Source of the DNA: JBCCFK01 sp965262315
Lineage (GTDB): Bacteria > Actinomycetota > Acidimicrobiia > Acidimicrobiales > UBA8592
Length of the DNA: 16,934 bases
Direction of reading: 5' to 3'
NCBI GenBank assembly: GCA_965262315.1
Contig: CBDHFJ010000059.1
Location: forward strand, 1-16,934
Shown here: in pieces, positions 1 through 7,756 of the stretch
How the letters are laid out: every line of letters starts with the position of its first letter
Numbering within the stretch: the stretch's first letter is position 1
Made by a program: the position numbers and the translations under genes
Notes under the pieces: model-generated
Told to the model about the DNA's origin: nothing
Seen by the model: only the letters and a program-made list of their open reading frames with translations
Databases searched by the model: none

Positions 1-428
1 GGTCACCGAGGGCAGCGGACAACGGTTCTCGAGTTTCGGTCCGGGGCTCGAGCGCTACCCGCCCACTCGGTTCCGGATGGTCGGGCTGCGGTGGGAACGG
101 TCTGCGATCGACGCCCGCATCGAGCGCCGGTACGAACAGCAGATGCACCAGGGCTTCCTCTCCGAGGTCCGGCGTCTGCACGCCGATGCCCGGGGGCTGT
201 CCCGAACCGCTTCGCAGGCGCTGGGCTACCGCCAGCTCCTCGACCATCTGCAGGGCGAGGCATCCCTGGATGAGGCGTTGGAGCGTGCGATCGTCGCCAC
301 CAGGCAATTCGCGAGGCGTCAGGAGCGTTGGTTCCGGCGAGATCCGCGGATCAGCCTGGTTCGAGGTTTCGGAGAACCCGATGGAGGCGTTGGACGCCGT
401 GATGGGAGAATACGAAGCGTGCACCTGA
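1..428 (+). CDS. miaA: tRNA dimethylallyltransferase MiaA, 3' end only, frame broken near 355
   Basis: MiaA transfers a dimethylallyl group to A37 of tRNAs that read UNN codons. The window opens inside the gene; the first complete codon starts at base 2. Visible family signatures are the ALGYRQLLDHL segment (about 221-250) and the ATRQFARRQERWFRRDPRI segment (about 295-352), both typical of the MiaA C-terminal half. After DPRI at 350-352 the reading frame must shift by one extra base (the CC at 355-356) to continue as WFEVSENPMEALDAVMGEYEACT and stop at TGA 426-428. Without the shift, the frame runs unnaturally into dapF and ends at 553. The corrected end overlaps the dapF start by 10 bases, a normal operon arrangement. 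The identity is clear. The frameshift is either a sequence error or a real mutation, and three indels within 220 bases favour error. Confidence 0.85.
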   Translation, partial: SPRAADNGSRVSVRGSSATRPLGSGWSGCGGNGLRSTPASSAGTNSRCTRASSPRSGVCTPMPGGCPEPLRRRWATASSSTICRARHPWMRRWSVRSSPPGNSRGVRSVGSGEIRGSAWFEVSENPMEALDAVMGEYEACT

Positions 429-1240
429 CCAAACACCACGGCCTGGGGAACGACTTCCTGGTCGCGCTCGTCGACGCGGTCCCCGATCGCGCGGCCGAAC
501 TCGCTCGTTCGTGGTGTCATCGCACGCACGGCATCGGTGCGCCGACGGCCTGATCTTCGGGACCCCGGACCGCAGCCGCCGATCTCCGCATGACGCTCTT
601 CAACTCCGACGGCAGCCGTGCCGAGATCAGCGGCAACGGCATCCGCTGCCTGGCCCAGGCCGCGTTCCGGACCAGCGGGGGCAACGAACTCCGAATTCTG
701 ACCGATGGTGGGCTCCGGCACCTGGAGTTGATCGCCGAGCGCGGCCCCGAAGCTCGGGTGGGTGTGGAGATGGGCGAGGTCACCGTCGCCGACGGTCCCA
801 TCGACCCCGACTTGATCCTGCGGCCGTCCTTCGACGCCACTCGGGCCGCCACCGGAGCCGTCGGGAACCCCCACGTGGTCATCGAGGTGGACGACCTCGG
901 TCTGGTCGACCCCGCGATCGACGGTCCGGCGATCGAGGACGGCTGGAAGCCCGAGGGCATCAACGTTCACTTCCTCCACCAGACCGGACCGGCCAGCATC
1001 CGACTTGTCCATTGGGAGCGGGGCGCCGGGGTCACCGCGGCCTGCGGATCGGGAGCGACGGTGTCGGCAACGGTGGCCCATCGGTGGGGGTTGGTGCCCG
1101 AAGAGGTGCACGTGCAGATGCCGGGCGGCGCCGCCGACGTGGTGGTCGGGTCGCCTGCGCGCCTGCTCGGGCCGGCGGTCTTCGTGGCCGACATCGAGAT
1201 CGACGCCGACGTCGACGAGGGGGTGACCCATGGGGCGTGA
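419..1240 (+). CDS. dapF: Diaminopimelate epimerase DapF, reading frame interrupted at 542-571 as written
   Basis: DapF converts LL- to meso-diaminopimelate, the last step before lysine and peptidoglycan precursors. I place the start at GTG 419 because it gives the expected N-terminus HLTKHHGLGNDF and has GGGAG at 404-408. Both catalytic cysteines are present: GNGIRC (Cys codon 647-649) and AACGSGA (Cys codon 1043-1045), with GNPHVV between them. The frame is broken twice. After GIGA (to 541) two extra bases (542-543) precede DGLIFGTPD, and one extra base (571) precedes AADLRMTLFNSDGS. The two insertions add up to three, so the original frame resumes, but TGA 551-553 lies between them. Corrected length would be about 272 residues, normal for the family. 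A caller ignoring this would start at ATG 590 and lose the N-terminal part. The stop overlaps hflX by 11 bases. DapF is normally essential, which favours sequence error. Confidence 0.85.
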
Positions 1241-2570
1241 GGACGAGGTGCAGCCGGTCGAGTCGCACCGTGGTGCGTTCGGCGAGTACGGCGGTGAGGA
1301 ACGCGGCCTCATCGATCGGACGTTCCGGGAGCGCATCGTGTTGGTCGGGGTGATCCGCGACGGCCAGTCGGACGAGGACGTCGAGGAAGCACTCGACGAG
1401 CTCGCGCTCCTGGTCGACACGGCCGGCGCGGACGAGGTGGCCAGGGTGACGCAGCGCCGGCATTCGCCCGATCCGGCGACCTTCGTGGGCCAGGGCAAGG
1501 CCGAGGAGATCTACGCTCTGGCCGAGGCCACCGATGCAGACACCGTCGTCTTCGACGACGAGCTGTCGCCGGCCCAGCAGTTCAATCTGGAGCGGATCCT
1601 CAAGCGGTCGGCGCTGGATCGCACCGCCGTCATCCTCGACATCTTCGCCCAGAACGCGGCGACCCCCGAGGGCAAGGCGCAGGTCGAGTTGGCACAGCTC
1701 CGCTATCGGCTGCCTCGGCTGCGGGGTGCGGGCAAGCGGCTCTCCCAGCAGGGCGGCGGCATCGGGACCAGAGGTCCCGGCGAGACCCAGCTCGAGGTCG
1801 ACCGTCGCCGATTGGTGCGTCGGGTGCACAAGCTCGAGGAGCAGCTGCGCACCGTTGGCCGCCACCGCCAGAACCAGTCCAAGCAGCGGCGTCGATCGGC
1901 CAACCAGGCGGTGGCGATCGTCGGCTACACGAACGCCGGCAAGTCCACGCTGCTGAACCGCCTCACCGACGCGGGGGTCCTGGCCGAGGATCGACTCTTC
2001 GCCACCCTCGACGCCATCACCCGCCGGCTCCAACTTCCCGGCGGCGAGGCGGTGTTCCTCACCGACACCGTCGGCTTCGTGCGCAAGCTGCCGCATCAGC
2101 TGGTCGAGGCGTTCAAGACCACCCTCGACGTGGTCACCCAAGCCGACCTGCTCGTGCATGTCGTCGACTCCAGCTCCGCCGATCCGGAGGGTCAGATCGC
2201 TGCGGTCCGGGCGGTCATCGAGGAGATCGGTGGGGGAGACGTGCCCGAGTTGCTGGTGTTCAACAAGACCGACCTGGCCGACCCCGCTCGGCTGCTGGCC
2301 GACAATCAGGGAGCGGTCGCCGTCTCGGCCGTGACGGGCGACGGCGTCGAGGAGATGCTCCTCACCATCGGTGATCGCCTGCGGTCCACGGCATCGGTGG
2401 TCGAGTTGCTGGTCCCGTTCGAACGCGGCGACGTCTTGGCCCAGGTGCACCGCGAGGGTCAGGTGATCTCTGAGCAGGCGGGCGAGGGGGGCATGTCCAT
2501 CCGAGCCCGCCTGGACGACTACGCCGCCCGTCGCCTGGCTGACTATGCCGTGGCCGAGGTGGAGCGGTGA
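1230..2570 (+). CDS. hflX: GTPase HflX
   Basis: HflX is a ribosome-associated GTPase; in studied bacteria it binds the 50S subunit and splits stalled or stressed ribosomes. The protein has 446 residues. The N-terminal HflX domain includes the conserved stretch with QVELAQLRYRLPRL and the glycine-rich GGGIGTRGPGETQLE, followed by a charged coiled region (about 190-220) and the G domain. The P-loop GYTNAGKST is at 232-240, DTVGF at 279-283, NKTD at 345-348, and SAV matches the G5 motif. The ATG at 1230 overlaps the dapF stop by 11 bases and is preceded by a purine-rich GAGGGGG stretch at 1217-1223. The order miaA-dapF-hflX is common in actinobacteria. No defect is visible. Confidence 0.96.
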   Translation: MGREDEVQPVESHRGAFGEYGGEERGLIDRTFRERIVLVGVIRDGQSDEDVEEALDELALLVDTAGADEVARVTQRRHSPDPATFVGQGKAEEIYALAEATDADTVVFDDELSPAQQFNLERILKRSALDRTAVILDIFAQNAATPEGKAQVELAQLRYRLPRLRGAGKRLSQQGGGIGTRGPGETQLEVDRRRLVRRVHKLEEQLRTVGRHRQNQSKQRRRSANQAVAIVGYTNAGKSTLLNRLTDAGVLAEDRLFATLDAITRRLQLPGGEAVFLTDTVGFVRKLPHQLVEAFKTTLDVVTQADLLVHVVDSSSADPEGQIAAVRAVIEEIGGGDVPELLVFNKTDLADPARLLADNQGAVAVSAVTGDGVEEMLLTIGDRLRSTASVVELLVPFERGDVLAQVHREGQVISEQAGEGGMSIRARLDDYAARRLADYAVAEVER

Positions 2571-2598
2571 GGGCGCAGTCCGCCGAGGAGCGGGCTCG

Positions 2599-3732
2599 AT
2601 GACCTTCGAGCTGCCGCCCTACCCGTACGATCGCCTCGACCCGCTGAAGCAGGTCGCCGCGGGTCATGAGGGTGGGATCGTCGACCTGTCGATCGGGACC
2701 CCGTTCGACCCGCCGCCGCAGGCCGTGATCGACGCGCTCGCCTCGTCCAGCGCCGAGCGTGGCTACCCACCGAGCATCGGTACGCCGGCCTTTCGGGATG
2801 CTGCGGCCGGGTGGCTCGATCGGCGCCTGGGCGTCTCGGTCGACCCAGGCGCTGAGCTGGCAGCGTGCATCGGCACCAAGGAGTTCGTGGCGTCCACGCC
2901 GCGGTACCTGCGTCTGCGGGCACCCGACCGGGACACGGTGCTGTACCCGGCGGTCGCCTACCCCAGCTACGCCATGGGCGCCGAACTCGCCGGCTGTCGT
3001 GCCGTCGCCGTACCGGTGGACGAGCAGTGGAGACTCGACCTGTCCGCCATCGACCCTGCGGACGCCGAGCGGGCGCTGTGCCTGTGGGTGAACACCCCGG
3101 GCAACCCGGCCGGCGGGCTCGACGATCTGGGTGCCGTCGTCGGGTGGGGACGGGCGAACGGCGTGCCGATTCTGAGCGACGAGTGCTACGTGGAGTTCAC
3201 CTGGGACGGTGAGCCTGCTCCGGGTCGAACGCATCCGGGCCGCAGCGTCCTCGAGCACGGCGTCGATGGTGTGGTGGCGGTGCACTCGTTGTCGAAGCGC
3301 TCGAACCTGGCCGGTGTCAGGGCCGGCTTCTACGCGGGCGATCCGGAGCTGGTGCACTGGTTGCGTGAGATCCGCAAGCACGCCGGGAACATGGTGCCCG
3401 GGCCGGTTCAGGCGGCCGCGGTGGTGGCGTTCGGTGACGACGCCCACGTGGACGTCCAGCGCGACATCTATCTCCGTCGGCTCCAGACCATGGCCGACGT
3501 GCTGCGGGCGTGTGGGTCCGATGTCCAGCTGCCTGGCGGCGGGTTTTACCTCTGGGTTCGGGCTGCCGATGGAGACGCATGGGCGATGACCGAGGAGCTG
3601 GCGACGAAGGGTGGAGCCCTGGTGTCGCCGGGGGAGTTCTACGGCGAGGCCGGGTCCGAACACGTCCGGGTGGCCGTCGTGCAGCCTGACGACCGGCTCC
3701 GACTGGTGGCAGAGCGGCTGGGTGTGGCGTGA
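2599..3732 (+). CDS. dapC: Succinyldiaminopimelate aminotransferase DapC, actinobacterial type
   Basis: This PLP-dependent fold-type I aminotransferase should convert N-succinyl-2-amino-6-ketopimelate to N-succinyl-LL-diaminopimelate, the step between DapD and DapE. The 377-residue protein begins with the actinobacterial DapC pattern (YDRLDPLK, then GGIVDLSIGTPFDP). It carries NTPGNPAGG, SDECYVEF, and the PLP lysine K233 in SLSKRSNLAGVRAGF. I chose ATG 2599 over an upstream in-frame ATG at 2545, which lies inside hflX, because GAGGAG (2585-2590) sits 8 bases ahead and the resulting N-terminus fits the family. It follows hflX by 28 bases, and its stop overlaps the next start (GTGA, 3729-3732). 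dapD and dapE lie downstream, which supports this substrate over a general aminotransferase. Confidence 0.92.
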   Translation: MTFELPPYPYDRLDPLKQVAAGHEGGIVDLSIGTPFDPPPQAVIDALASSSAERGYPPSIGTPAFRDAAAGWLDRRLGVSVDPGAELAACIGTKEFVASTPRYLRLRAPDRDTVLYPAVAYPSYAMGAELAGCRAVAVPVDEQWRLDLSAIDPADAERALCLWVNTPGNPAGGLDDLGAVVGWGRANGVPILSDECYVEFTWDGEPAPGRTHPGRSVLEHGVDGVVAVHSLSKRSNLAGVRAGFYAGDPELVHWLREIRKHAGNMVPGPVQAAAVVAFGDDAHVDVQRDIYLRRLQTMADVLRACGSDVQLPGGGFYLWVRAADGDAWAMTEELATKGGALVSPGEFYGEAGSEHVRVAVVQPDDRLRLVAERLGVA

Positions 3733-5822
3733 GTCCCGCACCGGTCCGGCAACGGACCACGACCGAGCGGTTCCCCCACAGCTGGGGGTACGGCCTCGGC
3801 CTGGTGCTGGTGATCGCCGGCATCGCCGTGGCCGCGTGGGGCGTGATCTCGGGCGTGACCGGTTTCGCCGACGACGTCAACGACCTCCGACGTGTGATCG
3901 ACGGAAGTGCGCTGGAAGCATCCCTCGAGTCGGGGGAGGAGGTCGTCGTCTACGACGAGGCCGACATCAACGCCGGGCCCTTCGACGTCACCGTGGTGCG
4001 CACCAGCGACGGCGCGGTGGTGCCGACCACCTCCATCGTCGACGGTGTCGACTACGACGTCGACGGCAACAGCGGACGCGCACGCGTCGGCTTCCGGGTT
4101 CCGACCTCTGACATCTACCGCGTCGAGGTCGACACCTCGGTGGGTCAGATCGCGCGGTTCGCGGTCGGTGGCGACATCGGGAACAACCGCACCAGCCGCA
4201 TCATCCAGGGTGTGACCATCGGCGCCATCCTGGCGATCGCCGGTCTGGTGGCGATGGTCTGGACCCTGATCCTCCATGCCCGCTGGCGCGTGCGCCACGC
4301 GGTCCTGGATCGGGTGCAGCGAACCCGATCGGTCGTGGCGGAGACCACCGACGCGGTTTCGTCGAGCGCACAGGAGCAACGTGCCGGCGAGGCCACCGAT
4401 CGCGCTGCGGGGTGGGCGCGCGAGCGCTTGGACGAGGCCCGTGCCCGTCTCGAATCCGAGGGTGACCATGGGCGCAGCCCCGAGTGGCGTCAGCGGTTGG
4501 CCGACGAGGCTCGACGCCGCCTCGATCAAGCCGACGGCGCCCTGTCGTCGCTGGAGCCCGCGGTCACCGAGCAGGTCTCGGGATCGGATCTCCCCGCCGA
4601 CATCGCCGGCCAGGTCGGCGACGCGTTGGGCCGGATCGAAGAGCGACTCCAGGCCGGGGAGTCGCTGCGGGACATCGCCCGGGGTGAGCGGGTCGCTGCC
4701 GAGGACGCGGCGCGGGAGCTGGCCGACCGTGCTGAAGTCGCTCGGGCGCAGGCCGAGGCTGCTCGCTCCGAGGTGGAAGATCAGCTCGCCGACGTCCGCG
4801 GTCGGAGCACCCAGCATGCTCGGGAGCAGGTGCGTGGGCTGACCACTGACCTCGAAGACGTGGCATCTGCCGCCTTCGAGTCGGCGCTGGCCCAGACCGG
4901 AGATGCTGGTGACGATCTCGCGACCGGGTTGGCCGCCACGGCCGCCACCGCGGGGGCCGCGGCCGGCGTCGCGGTGACGGCACGGGGCCGCGACGCGCTG
5001 GGCCTGGAGGTCGAGCAGCCGGAGACGGATCCGGCGTCGCTGCCGGCGCCGCCGTCCTCGTTGCCCGCGCCGCCCTCGTCGTCGTTGCCGGCGCCACCGT
5101 CTGCGTCACTGCCTGCCCCGCCGCCCGCCGCGTTCCCGGTGCCGCCGCCGATGCCCGATACGCCGCGAGAGCTGGTCGGCGGTGGGACCGAACCGGACGC
5201 GTCGGAACCCAGCGAGTCGGAGCGGAAACCGGAGCAGTCCGGTGACGAATCGGCCGCCGACGTCGCCGAGCCCGTCCAGTCCCAGCCCGCACCTGCGACG
5301 ACAGCGGCCCCCGCAACGACCGGCCCCGCCGCCCTCGTCCCCGCCGCGCCCTCGGCGGCTGCGCTGCTGCCGGAACGTGCAGACAGCCGGACGAGCTCCC
5401 GCCCGATGGTGTCGCGCGCGAGCGAGTCGGTGGCGACGGTGGTGGCGGCCCCGGCGATCGCACCACCGCCCCAGGTGAGGCTCCTGCCGCCCGGGGGCCG
5501 AACTCGGGTGCAGCCATCGGCGCGGGCCGAGCCCGAGCCCCAGGCTGAGGCCGGGGCCGAAGGGGCGGACCGGCCTCCGGCTGGTCGCGTCGACACGTTC
5601 TCGGCCTTGGCGCCGCCGCCGGCTGCCGGCCCGCGGCTCACCTCACGCCCGCTCGACCGGACAGCGGCGGCGTCGACACCCGTTGCCGACGAGTCCATCC
5701 CGGCGGGCGCCGCCGACGACGTCGACGGGGCGCCTCCGACCGCGCCGCCGTCGACCCGTTCGGGATTCACGCTGGCCCCACCACCCGACTACGCCGCGTT
5801 GGGGGCGAACCGCGGCGAATGA
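3729..5822 (+). CDS. Unnamed two-helix membrane protein with coiled region and Pro-rich tail
   Basis: I do not recognise this 697-residue protein. In order: a short N-terminus; a hydrophobic helix at about 21-43; a polar, beta-rich domain at 45-157, probably outside the cell; a second helix at about 159-182 followed by the basic stretch HARWRVRH, which suggests both ends are cytoplasmic; a charged Ala/Glu/Arg-rich helical region at about 190-390, probably coiled coil; an Ala/Gly stretch at 397-418 that might be a weak third membrane segment; and a Pro/Ala/Ser-rich disordered tail from about 430. The tail opens with four near-copies of SLPAPPS (437-466). The GTG start overlaps the dapC stop as GTGA, so translation is probably coupled. 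Its place between dapC and dapD suggests an envelope role, but that is inference. The M. tuberculosis lexA region also contains an Ala/Gly-rich membrane protein (Rv2721c); I cannot tell whether they are related. Confidence 0.85.
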   Translation: MSPAPVRQRTTTERFPHSWGYGLGLVLVIAGIAVAAWGVISGVTGFADDVNDLRRVIDGSALEASLESGEEVVVYDEADINAGPFDVTVVRTSDGAVVPTTSIVDGVDYDVDGNSGRARVGFRVPTSDIYRVEVDTSVGQIARFAVGGDIGNNRTSRIIQGVTIGAILAIAGLVAMVWTLILHARWRVRHAVLDRVQRTRSVVAETTDAVSSSAQEQRAGEATDRAAGWARERLDEARARLESEGDHGRSPEWRQRLADEARRRLDQADGALSSLEPAVTEQVSGSDLPADIAGQVGDALGRIEERLQAGESLRDIARGERVAAEDAARELADRAEVARAQAEAARSEVEDQLADVRGRSTQHAREQVRGLTTDLEDVASAAFESALAQTGDAGDDLATGLAATAATAGAAAGVAVTARGRDALGLEVEQPETDPASLPAPPSSLPAPPSSSLPAPPSASLPAPPPAAFPVPPPMPDTPRELVGGGTEPDASEPSESERKPEQSGDESAADVAEPVQSQPAPATTAAPATTGPAALVPAAPSAAALLPERADSRTSSRPMVSRASESVATVVAAPAIAPPPQVRLLPPGGRTRVQPSARAEPEPQAEAGAEGADRPPAGRVDTFSALAPPPAAGPRLTSRPLDRTAAASTPVADESIPAGAADDVDGAPPTAPPSTRSGFTLAPPPDYAALGANRGE

Positions 5823-5847
5823 TCACGGGCCGCCGCGGTGCCGCCGG

Positions 5848-5853
5848 TAGCCT
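5848..5853 (+). promoter_or_regulatory. Putative -10 element (TAGCCT) for a leaderless dapD transcript
   Basis: TAGCCT fits the actinobacterial TANNNT -10 pattern and ends exactly 7 bases before the dapD ATG at 5861, so transcription would start at or next to the start codon. No clear Shine-Dalgarno sequence precedes dapD. The same hexamer-N7-start geometry recurs at 11302-11307 (minus) and 15038-15043. No convincing -35 is visible. dapD could thus have its own promoter inside the operon. Confidence 0.5.
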
Positions 5854-5860
5854 GCCCGAC

Positions 5861-6685
5861 ATGAGCGACACGAAGTCCAAGATCGAAGACCTCTGGAACA
5901 GGCGTGACGAGATCGACGCCGCAGACCCCGGCGTCGTGGCCACCGTGAAGGAGGCCATCGACCTGCTCGACACCGGTCAGGGGCGCGTCGCCGAGATCGA
6001 CGCCAACGGTGACGTCCAGGTCAACGAGTGGCTCAAGCACGCCATCCTCTTGCTCTTCCGCACCGCGGAGATGGCCACCATCGAGCTCAGCCCGTTCGAG
6101 TTCGCCGACAAGATCCCGCTCAAGACCGACTATGCCGAGCGCGGCGTGCGCGTGGTGCCCGGGGCGTCGGCCCGTTGGGGCAGCTACCAGGCTCCGGGCG
6201 TGGTCATGATGCCGAGCTACACCAACATCGGCGCCTACGTGGGCGAGAACACGATGGTCGACACCTGGGCCACCGTCGGCTCGTGCGCCCAGATCGGCAA
6301 GAACGTCCACCTCGCCGGCGGTGTCGGCATCGGTGGGGTGCTCGAGCCGGCGCAGGCGAGCCCGGTCATCGTCGAGGACGAGGCGTTCATCGGCAGCCGT
6401 TGCATGATCACCGAGGGCTCTCGGGTGGGGGAGGGCGCGGTCGTCGGCTCGGGCGTGATCCTGAACGGATCGGTCCCCGTCGTCGACGCCGACACGGGCG
6501 ACGAGATCTCCCGCGGCGTGATCCCGCCGTGGTGTGTGGCGGTGTTTGCCACCCGACCCAAGCAGTTCGGTGGCGGCGAGTTCGGCCTGCCCTGCGCCCT
6601 GGTGATCAAGCACCTGGCCGAGGGCGAACGACACGACAAGGGCGCGTTGAACGACGTCCTCCGCACCCATGGGGTGGCGCTCTGA
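5861..6685 (+). CDS. dapD: Tetrahydrodipicolinate N-succinyltransferase DapD
   Basis: DapD transfers succinyl from succinyl-CoA to tetrahydrodipicolinate, opening the succinylase branch of diaminopimelate synthesis. The 274-residue protein has the N-terminal helical domain (SKIEDLWNRRDEI) and then the left-handed beta-helix of the acyltransferase trimer. Hexapeptide-like turns run through GAYVGENTMVDTWATVGS, CAQIGKNVHLAGGVGIGG, EDEAFIGSRCMI and GEGAVVGSGVIL. It resembles the E. coli-type enzyme along its length. An in-frame ATG at 5819 exists, but it overlaps the upstream stop and adds an atypical GRRGAAGSLPD extension. ATG 5861 gives the family N-terminus and fits the leaderless promoter pattern. 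Its TGA overlaps the proposed dapE CTG start by four bases. Confidence 0.95.
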   Translation: MSDTKSKIEDLWNRRDEIDAADPGVVATVKEAIDLLDTGQGRVAEIDANGDVQVNEWLKHAILLLFRTAEMATIELSPFEFADKIPLKTDYAERGVRVVPGASARWGSYQAPGVVMMPSYTNIGAYVGENTMVDTWATVGSCAQIGKNVHLAGGVGIGGVLEPAQASPVIVEDEAFIGSRCMITEGSRVGEGAVVGSGVILNGSVPVVDADTGDEISRGVIPPWCVAVFATRPKQFGGGEFGLPCALVIKHLAEGERHDKGALNDVLRTHGVAL

Positions 6686-7752
6686 CACATCCGGACCTCC
6701 TCCAGCTCACCGCCGACCTCATCGACGTCCCGTCGGAGAGTTTCGACGAGGCGCGCCTGGCCGGGATCGTCGAGCAGCGGCTGCGCGCCGTTCCCTGGCT
6801 CACCGTCGACCGCGTCGGCGACAACGTGGTGGCACGCACGCAGTTGGGCCACGGCCGGCGGGTCATGCTGGGTGGCCACCTGGACACCGTGCCGGCCAAC
6901 GAGAACGCCCGGGCCCGCATCGAGGGCGACCGGCTGTGGGGGCTCGGCTCCTCGGACATGAAGGGCGGCCTCGCCGTCATGCTGGCACTGGCCGAGCGCG
7001 TGTCGCAGCCCACCCTCGACGTCACCTATCTCTTCTACGCCCGCGAGGAGGTCGCGTTCGAACACAGCGGCCTCCGCGAGCTGTTCGGGCAGCGCCCAGA
7101 GCTGTGTGAGGCCGATCTGGCGCTCCTCGGTGAGCCGACCTCGGGGATCATCGAGGCCGGTTGTCAGGGCACGATGCGCTTCAAGATCACCATGGCGGGC
7201 GCTCGGGCCCACACCGCCCGCCCGTGGATGGGCCGCAACGCCATCCATCGTCTCGGCCGGGTGACGGCGATCCTCGACGAGTACGAGGCCCGCGAGCCGG
7301 TCATCGACGGTTGCCAGTACCGGGAAGCGCTGCAGGCGGTGTTCGTCGATGGCGGGATCGCCGGAAACGTGGTGCCCGACTCCGCCTCGATCACCATCAA
7401 TCACCGCATCGCCCCGGACCGCACGCTGGAGCAGGCGCAGGATCACATCCGCGAGCTGTTCGAGCCCGTGCTCGAGCCCGAGGATCGGCTCGAATTCACC
7501 GATGGCGCCCCGCCGGCGCCGCCGGGGCTGCGGAACCCGCTCCTCGCCGCGCTGATCGGCCGTTACGACCTCCAGGCCAAGGCCAAGCTGGGGTGGACCG
7601 ACGTCTCGTTCTTCCACGAGCACGGCGTCCCCGCCGCCAACTTCGGTCCGGGTGACGCCACACTGGCCCACACCAAGGACGAGTACGTCGACCGCGCCGC
7701 CCTCGACGCCTGCTACGGCCTGCTCGGCCGCTTGCTGACCGAACCGATCTGA
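6682..7752 (+). CDS. dapE: Succinyl-diaminopimelate desuccinylase DapE, probable CTG start
   Basis: DapE removes succinate from N-succinyl-LL-diaminopimelate, giving the substrate of DapF. It is an M20-family di-zinc hydrolase of about 356 residues, the usual actinobacterial length. Candidate metal and catalytic residues (numbered from CTG 6682) are H66 and D68 in GGHLDTVP, D92 in SSDMKGG, E122-E123 in AREEV, E151 in LGEPT, and H330 in LAHTKDEY. The frame is open far upstream through dapD, but I see no ATG, GTG or TTG near the expected N-terminus (THPDLLQLTADLIDVPSES). The best candidate is CTG 6682, overlapping the dapD TGA as CTGA, with purine-rich GGGGTGG at 6671-6677 as a possible ribosome site. 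The function is secure; the start codon is inferred. The MFS gene starts 4 bases after the stop. Confidence 0.93.
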   Translation: MTHPDLLQLTADLIDVPSESFDEARLAGIVEQRLRAVPWLTVDRVGDNVVARTQLGHGRRVMLGGHLDTVPANENARARIEGDRLWGLGSSDMKGGLAVMLALAERVSQPTLDVTYLFYAREEVAFEHSGLRELFGQRPELCEADLALLGEPTSGIIEAGCQGTMRFKITMAGARAHTARPWMGRNAIHRLGRVTAILDEYEAREPVIDGCQYREALQAVFVDGGIAGNVVPDSASITINHRIAPDRTLEQAQDHIRELFEPVLEPEDRLEFTDGAPPAPPGLRNPLLAALIGRYDLQAKAKLGWTDVSFFHEHGVPAANFGPGDATLAHTKDEYVDRAALDACYGLLGRLLTEPI

Positions 7753-7756
7753 GCCC

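Noticed and set aside
77..553. An open frame joining MiaA to the DapF N-terminus
   Set aside because: It exists only because of the extra base at 355-356; both parts match separate families and the normal MiaA ending is in the neighbouring frame.
5819..5860. Earlier ATG start for dapD
   Set aside because: It overlaps the upstream stop, adds an atypical 14-residue extension, and conflicts with the TANNNT-N7-ATG pattern at 5861.
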